Origin: Kaistia dalseonensis
Lineage (GTDB): Bacteria; Pseudomonadota; Alphaproteobacteria; Rhizobiales; Kaistiaceae
Direction of reading: 5' to 3'
Length of the DNA stretch: 64,000 bases
NCBI RefSeq assembly: GCF_030814715.1
Contig: NZ_JAUSVO010000008.1
Span: forward strand, 150,965-214,964
Shown here piece by piece: positions 37,140-44,749 of this stretch. A program made the position numbers and the translations under genes. The notes below the pieces were generated by a model. It was not told the origin of the DNA. It ran no database searches and was given only the letters and a program-made list of their open reading frames with translations. Every line of letters begins with the position of its first letter. Within the stretch, counting starts at the first letter, position 1.

Positions 37140-38942
37140 TTGGGCATTCGCGAACGTTTCCTCCCGGAGGAGGATGGTCTCGCCGGCGATCGCGCCTATG
37201 CCCAGCGCGCCCGGAGGCTCGGCTTGCCGTTTGAGGCGCAGCCCAAGGGAAGGGCCTTCCTGCCGGTCGAAAGGAAGGCCGAGGGGATCGAGGCGTTTGC
37301 CGCTGGAATTCGTGTCGGCCGCGTCGCCTTCCTGCGCCAACCCACCGGGGTCCGGCTGGCGATCGCCCCGCGCGCGGCGGAGATCGAGCGGATCGCCGAG
37401 AAGCTCGAGGGCTTCGACGACATCAGGGCACGGCTGACGGTTACGACGCCGGCGGCGATCCGCCGCCTGCTGACGGAAGCCGCCGCTCAGCCGCTGCTCG
37501 ACCATGCGCTCGGCGACCTCGCGACGCGTCATCCGGAATTCTCCGCGCGCCGGCTGCTCTCGGCGGGCCAGTCGGTCGCGATCGCCCTCTGCGCGCTGCT
37601 GCTGGCGATCGCCCTCTGGCTCTTCGGCTGGAAGGCCATAGCCGCGCTCAACCTGATGTTCGGCCTGCTCTTCCTGGCGCTGATCATGCTCCGGACGCTG
37701 GCGATCAGCGTCGTGCTCGACCGGATGCTGCGGCCTCCGCCGCCGCTCGCGATCGATCCGGCGGCGCTGCCGATCTATTCCATCCTCGTCCCGCTCTATG
37801 ACGAAGCGCATATGGTGCCGGAACTCGTCCGCGCGCTCGCCCGGCTCGATTGGCCCCGCGAGCGGCTGGACATCAAGCTCGTGCTGGAGGCGCGCGACCG
37901 CGCGACGCGCCGAGCCGCGGAGGCGCTTCGGCTCGAGCCGCCCTTCGAGATCGTGATCGTGCCGGATCGCAGCCCCCGGACCAAGCCGAAGGCGCTCGCC
38001 TTCGCGCTGCCGCTGGCGCGGGGCGATTTCGTCACCGTCTATGATGCGGAGGACCGGCCCGATCCCGGTCAGCTGCGCGAGGCCTATGCCGCCTTCATGG
38101 CTGGCGGCGACGATCTCGCCTGCGTCCAGGCGCCGCTTTTGATCGACAATGCCGGACTCAACGGGCTGACGGCGCTCTTCGCCATGGAATATTCGATCCA
38201 GTTCGATGGCCTGCTGCCGACGCTCGCCGCCTTTTCCATGCCGCTGCCGCTCGGCGGAACATCCAATCATTTCCGCCGCTCCGCCCTGGTCGCCGCTGGG
38301 GGATGGGACCCCTACAACGTGACCGAGGATGCCGATCTCGGCGTTCGCCTCGCCCGCTTCGGCTATCGCACGTCGACCATCGCCGCGCCGACCTATGAGG
38401 AGGCGCCGCGCAGCAGCCGGCTCTGGCTGAAGCAGAGAACCCGCTGGCTGAAGGGCTGGATGCAGACCTGGCTGGTCCATACGCGCCAGCCGCGCCGCCT
38501 CTGGCGCGAAATCGGCGGGAGGCGGGTGCTGGGCTTCACGCTGACATCGCTGGGTTCGATCGTCGCGGCGGCCGTGCATCCGCTCTATCTCGCCAGTGCC
38601 GTCCTGCTCCTCGTCGATCCAAGCGTGCTCTGGCGGGCGAACAGCCCGATCATGGCGGCAGCCCTCGCGCTCAGCCTGTTCAACTTCGTCTCGGCCTATG
38701 CCGTCTTCGCGCTGCTCTCCGCCGCCACCTTGCGCATGCGCCGGATCAGGCGGCCGCCCGGCGCGCTCTGGTTCCTGCCCTGCTATTGGTTGTTGCAATC
38801 GCTCGCCTGCTATCGCGCGCTGTTCCAGCTCGTCATCGCGCCGCACCGCTGGGAAAAGACGCCGCATCACGGCCGGCGCAGCCGGGAACCCGCCAAGCCG
38901 GTTCAACGCCCCGCCGCGATCCGGGTCCGGACCGCGCGCTGA
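37140..38942 (+). CDS. Membrane glycosyltransferase (GT2) with N-terminal GspE-II-like domain
   Basis: 600 residues from a TTG at 37140, preceded by GGGGGCGG. Residues about 45-120 resemble the MshEN/GspE N-terminal fold (VAFLRQPTGVRLAIAPR). Two helices follow (ALCALLLAIALWLFGW-like region). The GT2 domain has PIYSILVPLYDEAHMVPEL, TVYDAEDRPDPGQL (DxD) and TEDADLGVRLA. The processive-type KQRTRWLKGWMQT motif comes before three or four C-terminal helices. It probably makes or exports a beta-linked polysaccharide or glucan. No partner genes adjoin it. Confidence 0.87.
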   Translation: MGIRERFLPEEDGLAGDRAYAQRARRLGLPFEAQPKGRAFLPVERKAEGIEAFAAGIRVGRVAFLRQPTGVRLAIAPRAAEIERIAEKLEGFDDIRARLTVTTPAAIRRLLTEAAAQPLLDHALGDLATRHPEFSARRLLSAGQSVAIALCALLLAIALWLFGWKAIAALNLMFGLLFLALIMLRTLAISVVLDRMLRPPPPLAIDPAALPIYSILVPLYDEAHMVPELVRALARLDWPRERLDIKLVLEARDRATRRAAEALRLEPPFEIVIVPDRSPRTKPKALAFALPLARGDFVTVYDAEDRPDPGQLREAYAAFMAGGDDLACVQAPLLIDNAGLNGLTALFAMEYSIQFDGLLPTLAAFSMPLPLGGTSNHFRRSALVAAGGWDPYNVTEDADLGVRLARFGYRTSTIAAPTYEEAPRSSRLWLKQRTRWLKGWMQTWLVHTRQPRRLWREIGGRRVLGFTLTSLGSIVAAAVHPLYLASAVLLLVDPSVLWRANSPIMAAALALSLFNFVSAYAVFALLSAATLRMRRIRRPPGALWFLPCYWLLQSLACYRALFQLVIAPHRWEKTPHHGRRSREPAKPVQRPAAIRVRTAR

Positions 38943-38957
38943 GGTCCCGCGCGCCTG

Positions 38958-39677
38958 CTATCCGCCGACCAGACGCCGGCCGGCAACTGGATGGACGCTC
39001 TCGCCCAGCATGAAGGCGTGGAAGGCGCGGCCCGAAAACAGCGGCCGGAAGGCCTCGTCCAGCACGTTGAGCCCGCCGGCAAGCGCGCCAAAGGCCGGCA
39101 TGACCAGCCGCCGGCCGTCGCTGGCGAAGCAGCGGCGACGGATCGAACGGCCACGGCCGACGATCCGCGCCGAAGGGTGGAGATGGCCGGCAATCTCGCC
39201 CGGCGCCGTACCCGGGCGCGGCTCGTGGCGGAAGATGATCGGCCCGATGGTGAGTTCCTGCATCGCGCGTCCGCCGAGATCCTTCGGCGGCTCGGGATCA
39301 TGGTTGCCGGCGATCCAGATCCACTCGGCGGCCCTGGTCAGCGTCGCGAGGGCGCCATGGTCGGTCGCGCTCATGCGGCCGCTGCCGCGCATGTCGTGAA
39401 AACTGTCGCCGAGCGCGATCACGCGCTCCGGCTTCATCCGCGCCACCAGCGCCGCGAGCCGCTTCAACGTCGCGATCGTGTCGTAAGGCGGCAGCATCTG
39501 CCCGCGCGCGGCGAAGGCCGAGCCTTTCTCGAGATGAAGATCGGCGACGACGAGCGTCCGCTCCTCGGCCCACCAGAGCGCGCCCTCGGCGAGCAATGCC
39601 AGCGGCACAGACGCGACCGTGCACGCCGCAAACGGGTCGGGCGCGCGTTCGTGCGAGGGGGCGATGGTGCCGTGCAT
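38958..39677 (-). CDS. pdeM: Ligase-associated metallophosphoesterase (MPE/PdeM)
   Basis: 239 residues from ATG 39677; earlier Met codons at 39704 and 39725 lack ribosome sites. Metallophosphoesterase motifs in order: LVVADLHLEKG, ALGDSFHDMRG, AGNHDPE, FRHEP and EIAGHLHPS, which supply the two-metal site. This family is a DNA phosphodiesterase encoded with Lhr-type helicase, exonuclease and ATP-dependent ligase. It is 136 bp downstream of the helicase gene on the same strand. Confidence 0.92.
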   Translation of the reverse strand: MHGTIAPSHERAPDPFAACTVASVPLALLAEGALWWAEERTLVVADLHLEKGSAFAARGQMLPPYDTIATLKRLAALVARMKPERVIALGDSFHDMRGSGRMSATDHGALATLTRAAEWIWIAGNHDPEPPKDLGGRAMQELTIGPIIFRHEPRPGTAPGEIAGHLHPSARIVGRGRSIRRRCFASDGRRLVMPAFGALAGGLNVLDEAFRPLFSGRAFHAFMLGESVHPVAGRRLVGG

Positions 39678-39813
39678 CTCAGGATGATCTCGATTCGTTC
39701 TCATCCGATCATAGGGAAGAGACATTCGCCGGCGCAAGCTGGGTGCCATCGCAGCCGACTGCCTTCGGGTCCTCCCGAAAGGAACGGCGCGGCGCTGCCC
39801 CGATGGTGAAGGC

Positions 39814-42366
39814 TCAGGAAAGCGTCTCCCCGGCCTTTGCTTCCGCCTGCAATTCGCCCATCGCCTCGCGCACGAGATCGTCGGCGTTCTCGCGCAATAT
39901 GTCCTCCGAAGCCTCGCCGCCGACCGGCTCCTTGCCGATATCGAGCATGACGGGCACGGCGAGCGGCGAGATCCGGTCGAGCGGCTTGTGCAGGATGTGT
40001 CCCTGCACGCGGCCGAGCATGTCGGAGAGGCGACGGACATCGAGCAGGCCCGTCGCCGCATCGGCCCAGGTCGCCTGAAGCAGGATGTGGTCCGGCTCGT
40101 GGCTGCGGAGCACGTCATAGATCAGGTCGGTCGAGATCGTGACCTGCCGGCCGGTCTTCTCCTTGCCGGGATGGCGGCGCTCGATCAGGCCCGAAATCAG
40201 CGCGCAGGCGCGGAAGGTGCGCTTCAGCAGATGGCTTTCCGCGAGCCAGGCGTCGAGATCGTCGCCCAGCATGTCCTGGTCGAACAGGTCCGATACCGTC
40301 GGCTTTCCCTTGGCGAAGGCAGCGCCCATATCGCCGAGGCCCCAGACGGCGAGCGCATAATCGGAGGCGACGAAGCCCATCGGCCTCAGCCGCGCCCGCT
40401 CCAGCCGCCGCGTCAGCAGCATGCCGAGCGTCTGGTGGGCGAGCCGGCCCTCGAAGGGATAGGCGACCATGTAGAAGCGATTTCCGCGCGGAAAGGTCTC
40501 GACGAGGAGCTCGTCGCGCTTTGGCAGCACCGAAGCCCGCTTCTGCAGGCGTAGCCAATCGGAAACCTGGTCCGGCAGGCGCGCCCATGAGCCTTCATCG
40601 GCGAGCAGGCCACGCACGCCGGCGGCGAGATAGGTCGAGAGCGGGAACTTGCCGCCGGCATAGGCCGGAACCTTAGGCGCCTCGTCTATGGTGCGGCTCA
40701 CCACCGCGTCATTGTCGCGGATTCCCTCGAACCGCACCACGAGGCCTGCGAACAGAAACGTATCGCCCGGCGCCAGCGTCTCGACGAAATATTCCTCCAC
40801 CTCGCCAAGCACGCGCCCGCCCATGCCGACCGGGCCGCCGCGCTTGCGCGAGGCGAAGCGGACCTTCAACAGCGGCGCCTCGACGATCGTGCCGACATTC
40901 AGCCGATATTGCTGCGCCACCGAAGGGTGGGTGATGCGGAAGAGCCCATCCTGGCCGCGGCGGATCTTGGCAAAACGCTCATAGCTCTTCAGCGCATAAC
41001 CGCCGGTCGCGACGAATTCGACGACACGGTCGAAAGCCTCACGCGTGAGCGCGTGATAGGGCGCGGCCGAACCGATCTCGGCATGCAGATCATCGGGCGA
41101 GAATGGTGCCGAACAGGCCATGCCGAGCACATGCTGCGCCAACACGTCGAGCGACCCGGTCTTGAGGCGCGGCGTATCCTGCGCGCCGATCGTGTTCGCT
41201 TCGAGCGCCACGGTGCATTCCATCACCTCGAAGCGGTTGGCCGGCACGAGGATCGCGCGCGAGGGCTCGTCCATGCGGTGATTGGCGCGGCCGATCCGCT
41301 GTGCGAGCCGGCTCGCACCCTTCGGCGCGCCGATATTGACGACGAGATCGACATCGCCCCAGTCAATGCCGAGGTCGAGCGTGGAGGTGCAGACGACGCA
41401 GCGCAGGCTGCCCGCCGCCATGGCCGTCTCGACCCGCCGCCTCTGCCCGACATCGAGCGAGCCGTGATGGAGCGCGATCGGCAGCACGTCTTCATTGATG
41501 CGCCAGAGTTCCTGGAAGATGCGTTCGGCCTGGCTGCGCGTGTTGACGAAGACGAGCACCATGCGGTTCGCCTTGATCGCCGCGTAGATCTCGCCCATGG
41601 CGTGAACGGCCGAATGTCCGGCCCAGGGCAGGCGCTCCTCCGTATCGAGGATCGAGACTTCTGGCTTGGCGCCGCCTGCGACGGTGACGAGATCGGCGAG
41701 CCGGCGTTCGCCCTCATCCGGCTGCAGCATCAGCCAGGCGCGGAGATCATCCGGCTCGGAGACTGTCGCGGAGAGGCCGACGACGCGCAGATCCGGCGCG
41801 AGCTTCCGGAGCCGTGCGAGGCCGAGCGCCAGCAGATCGCCGCGCTTGGCCGTCACCAGCGCATGCAATTCGTCGAAGATGACGGTCCTCAAATCGGCGA
41901 AGAAGCGCCCGGCATCGGAGTTGGAGAGCAGGAGCGCCAATTGCTCCGGCGTGGTGAGCAGGATGTCCGGCGGCTTCAGCTTCTGGCGTTGGCGCTTATG
42001 GGCCGGTGTATCGCCGGTCCGTGTCTCGATCGCGATTTTGAGGCCGATCTCGGCGACGGGCGCTTCCAGATTGCGGGCAATGTCGACCGCGAGCGCCTTC
42101 AAGGGCGAGATATAGAGCGTATGCGGGCCGCGCCCGGCCTTGCCGGCGGGGGGCCGTGTCGCGAGATCGGCGAGGCTCGGCAGGAAGCCGGCCAGCGTCT
42201 TGCCGGCGCCGGTCGGCGCGATCAGCAGGGCGGAGCGGTTTTCGCGCGCCTTTTCCAGAAGCGCGATCTGATGCGGCCGCGGCACCCAGCCGCGCCGGGC
42301 AAACCAGTCGCGAAAGGGCGCGGGCAACAGATCGTCGGTCGGTCGGGGTTTGGCGCGCGCTGTCAC
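39814..42366 (-). CDS. Ligase-associated DEXH helicase (Lhr-like, SF2)
   Basis: 850 residues. Motif I LIAPTGAGKTLAGFLPSL, Ia YISPLKALAVD, II VIFDELHAL, III VGLSATVSEPDDL and VI QRIGRANHRMDEPSR are all intact. The C-terminal Lhr-core region (LGEVEEYFVETLAPGDTFLFAG) follows. It is an ATP-driven 3'-5' DNA translocase of the ligase-associated repair set. Its start is 92 bp from the divergent exonuclease start at 42459, so one short control region serves both. Confidence 0.94.
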   Translation of the reverse strand: MTARAKPRPTDDLLPAPFRDWFARRGWVPRPHQIALLEKARENRSALLIAPTGAGKTLAGFLPSLADLATRPPAGKAGRGPHTLYISPLKALAVDIARNLEAPVAEIGLKIAIETRTGDTPAHKRQRQKLKPPDILLTTPEQLALLLSNSDAGRFFADLRTVIFDELHALVTAKRGDLLALGLARLRKLAPDLRVVGLSATVSEPDDLRAWLMLQPDEGERRLADLVTVAGGAKPEVSILDTEERLPWAGHSAVHAMGEIYAAIKANRMVLVFVNTRSQAERIFQELWRINEDVLPIALHHGSLDVGQRRRVETAMAAGSLRCVVCTSTLDLGIDWGDVDLVVNIGAPKGASRLAQRIGRANHRMDEPSRAILVPANRFEVMECTVALEANTIGAQDTPRLKTGSLDVLAQHVLGMACSAPFSPDDLHAEIGSAAPYHALTREAFDRVVEFVATGGYALKSYERFAKIRRGQDGLFRITHPSVAQQYRLNVGTIVEAPLLKVRFASRKRGGPVGMGGRVLGEVEEYFVETLAPGDTFLFAGLVVRFEGIRDNDAVVSRTIDEAPKVPAYAGGKFPLSTYLAAGVRGLLADEGSWARLPDQVSDWLRLQKRASVLPKRDELLVETFPRGNRFYMVAYPFEGRLAHQTLGMLLTRRLERARLRPMGFVASDYALAVWGLGDMGAAFAKGKPTVSDLFDQDMLGDDLDAWLAESHLLKRTFRACALISGLIERRHPGKEKTGRQVTISTDLIYDVLRSHEPDHILLQATWADAATGLLDVRRLSDMLGRVQGHILHKPLDRISPLAVPVMLDIGKEPVGGEASEDILRENADDLVREAMGELQAEAKAGETLS

Positions 42367-42458
42367 ACGTTAGAGGTAGTGTCGCGCAGCCGGGGAGTCG
42401 AGCCGTCGCCGGCCGCGGCTTCCTTCCTTATGCGGGCCCTCGACACTATCTTGCCCTC

Positions 42459-43484
42459 ATGATCCGCCCCGAAGATCTCCTCGTCCCCACCGCCGATGGT
42501 CTCTGGTGTCCGCTGGGCGGCTTCCATATCGATCCCGTGCGCCCGGTCGAGCGCGCCCTGATCACTCATGGCCATGCCGATCACGCGCGGCCAGGCCATG
42601 CGGCCGTGATGGCGACGCGCGAGACGCTGCTGATCATGGCCGCGCGCTATGGCGAGAATTTCGCCGGCCACGAGCAGGTCGCGACGCTGGGCGAAGTGAT
42701 GCGGATCGGCGAGGTGAGCGTTTCATTCCATCCGGCCGGCCACGTGCTGGGCTCCGCGCAGATCGCCGTCGAGGCGAAGGGCATGCGGATTGTCGTTTCG
42801 GGCGATTACAAGCGCCGCCGCGATCCGACCTGCCTCGGTTTCGAGCCTGTTCCCTGCGATGTCTTCATCACCGAGGCGACCTTCGGCCTGCCGGTCTTCC
42901 GTCATCCCGATGACGGCATCGAGATCCACAAGCTTCTCGCCTCGCTGAAGGCGTTTCCCGAGCGCGCCCATCTTGTCGGTGCCTATGCGCTCGGCAAGGC
43001 GCAGCGCCTGATCAAGCGGCTGCGCGAGGAAGGCTATGACGCGCCGATCCACATCCATGGCGCGCTCGAAAAGCTCTGCACGCTCTACCAGGAAGAGGGC
43101 ATCGACCTCGGTCCGCTCGAAGCGGCGACGATCGAGGCCGGCCGCAAGTCTTCGGGCAGGACGGACTTTGCCGGCGCGGTGGTGATCGGCCCGCCCTCGG
43201 CTTTTGCCGATCGCTGGGCACGACGCTTCCCCGATCCCGTCTCCTGCTTCGCGTCCGGCTGGATGACGATCCGCCAGCGCGCCAAGCAGCGCGGCGTCGA
43301 ACTGCCACTCATCATCTCCGATCATTGCGACTGGGACGAACTGACCGACACGATCGCCGAGATCGGCCCGGGCGAAGTCTGGGTGACGCATGGCCGCGAG
43401 GAGGCGCTGGTGCGTTGGTGCACGCTCGCCGGCATTCGCGCGCGGCCACTGCATATGGTCGGCTATGAGGACGAGGCCGAATAG
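42459..43484 (+). CDS. Ligase-associated DNA exonuclease (metallo-beta-lactamase fold)
   Basis: 341 residues from ATG 42459; the frame is open upstream, but the conserved IRPEDLLVPTADGLWCPLGG begins here. The metal-binding motif is ALITHGHADHARPGH; also HPAGHVLGSAQ, VVSGDYKRRRDPTC and IITEATFGLP-like block. It is an SNM1/CPSF-type exonuclease of the MPE-Lig-Exo-Lhr repair set and would process ends for the ligase at 44750. Between them lies ribN on the opposite strand. Confidence 0.93.
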   Translation: MIRPEDLLVPTADGLWCPLGGFHIDPVRPVERALITHGHADHARPGHAAVMATRETLLIMAARYGENFAGHEQVATLGEVMRIGEVSVSFHPAGHVLGSAQIAVEAKGMRIVVSGDYKRRRDPTCLGFEPVPCDVFITEATFGLPVFRHPDDGIEIHKLLASLKAFPERAHLVGAYALGKAQRLIKRLREEGYDAPIHIHGALEKLCTLYQEEGIDLGPLEAATIEAGRKSSGRTDFAGAVVIGPPSAFADRWARRFPDPVSCFASGWMTIRQRAKQRGVELPLIISDHCDWDELTDTIAEIGPGEVWVTHGREEALVRWCTLAGIRARPLHMVGYEDEAE

Positions 43485-43502
43485 CCCCGTCCCCGGCCTG
43501 CC

Positions 43503-44402
43503 TCAGCGGCGCTCGTGCCAGAGCAGATACATCGATGCACCGATGATCAGCGCCGCGCCGATCCACAATTGGCCCGGCGGCATCCAGCCGAAGACCAGCC
43601 AGCCGGCGAGCACGTTGAGCGGCAGCTTGATATGGTCGAAGGGCTGCACATAGGCGGCATCGGCCTTGGAGTAGGCGAGCGCGAGGAAACCCTGCGCCAG
43701 CGCCGTGAGCACGCCGACGGCCGCGATGATCCAGAACGCCTCGACCGTATGCGGCAGCAGGCCCGAAGGGACCGCGAGCACGAGATTGATCGGCGCGAGC
43801 AGGAAAAGGAGCCAGGCGGTCGTCGATTCCGGGCTTTCCTCGGCCAGCAGCCGCTTCTGGTAGAGCGAGGCGCCTGCCCAGAGCGCGGCCGCCGCGATCG
43901 GATAGAGGCTCGCCACGCTGAACACGCCCGACCAGGGATCGAGGATGAGCAGACCGCCGACAAAGCCGACGGTGACGGCGAGCCAGCGCTCGATCGTGAC
44001 CTTCTCACGCAGGAAGAGGCCGGCGCCGAGCGTCACGAAGAAGGGCGAGGTCATGACGAGGCCGATGGCCGCGCCGATCGGCACGCCATGCGCGAGGCCC
44101 GCGACCCAGAACTGCACGCCGAGCGCCGCAAGGATCACGCGGATCGCCTGCAGGGCGGGACGCCGCGTCTTCAGCGAGGGCAGGCCCTTGCGCACCGCCC
44201 AGGGCAGCACGACGACGAAGGCGATCAGATATTGGAGAAAGGCGGCCGTCGGCGCCGGCAGGCCGGCCGTGGTGGTCGCGATCTGCTCCAGCGTGTTGAC
44301 GCCGGCAAAGGCGACGCCGGCGAGCACCATCCAGAAGGCGCCGGAGACGGGTGCGCTGGTGGAGGGGAGGAGGCTGGTGGTGGACTGCGAATTCTGACTC
44401 AT
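43503..44402 (-). CDS. ribN: Riboflavin transporter (EamA/DMT family, RibN-like)
   Basis: 299 residues, ten predicted membrane helices in two EamA repeats (GAFWMVLAGVAFAGVNTLEQ; AAALWAGASLYQKRLLAEES). The decisive evidence is the FMN riboswitch (44495-44639) immediately upstream on the same strand. RibN, a flavin importer of Rhizobiales, is known for exactly this arrangement. It ends 18 bp after the converging exonuclease gene and sits inside a DNA-repair cluster. ATG at 44402 has GGGAAG upstream. Confidence 0.85.
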   Translation of the reverse strand: MSQNSQSTTSLLPSTSAPVSGAFWMVLAGVAFAGVNTLEQIATTTAGLPAPTAAFLQYLIAFVVVLPWAVRKGLPSLKTRRPALQAIRVILAALGVQFWVAGLAHGVPIGAAIGLVMTSPFFVTLGAGLFLREKVTIERWLAVTVGFVGGLLILDPWSGVFSVASLYPIAAAALWAGASLYQKRLLAEESPESTTAWLLFLLAPINLVLAVPSGLLPHTVEAFWIIAAVGVLTALAQGFLALAYSKADAAYVQPFDHIKLPLNVLAGWLVFGWMPPGQLWIGAALIIGASMYLLWHERR

Positions 44403-44749
44403 GTTGCTTCCCGAGAATGAAGAACACGAAATCAGGGCATGCCGATGCGATGAGGCGCGCGCCGGCCATGAGCCGGGACGCCCCGATATCGGCTGTTCTC
44501 TTCCTTCCGGACTATGACCGTCGGCTTCGGAATTACACCGAATCTGCTGACCCTTTCCGTTGGAACGGAAAGGCGCTCGCGGGCTTGAAGACGGATGTCT
44601 TCTTACCGCCGGTGGGGAGTTTCACCCCGCCCTGAGAACGAGACCCGGGCAAGGCCCGAGCCCGCCAAATCTAGGCAATCGCACATCGCATCGCAATATC
44701 GGTCGGCCCAAGACTTTTTTGCCGTGGCCGCGCATTCTACTTGTTGGAC
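44403..44749. other. Intergenic region between ribN and the ligase gene
   Basis: 347 bp. Most of it is the FMN riboswitch and its expression platform for ribN (minus strand), including CCGATATCGG near 44483-44492. The remaining 100 bp before the ligase start should hold both promoters. No other element recognised. Confidence 0.6.
44495..44639 (-). ncRNA. FMN riboswitch (RFN element)
   Basis: Read on the minus strand: a perfect P1, GTTCTC (44639-44634) with GAGAAC (44500-44495). Between them, in order, are the conserved blocks AGGGCGGGGTGAAA, CCCCACCGGCGGT, AGCCCGCGAGCG, GGTCAGCAGAT and GCCGACGGTCATAGTCCGG. This is the full RFN consensus. When FMN is bound it should reduce ribN expression. 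Confidence 0.95.
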
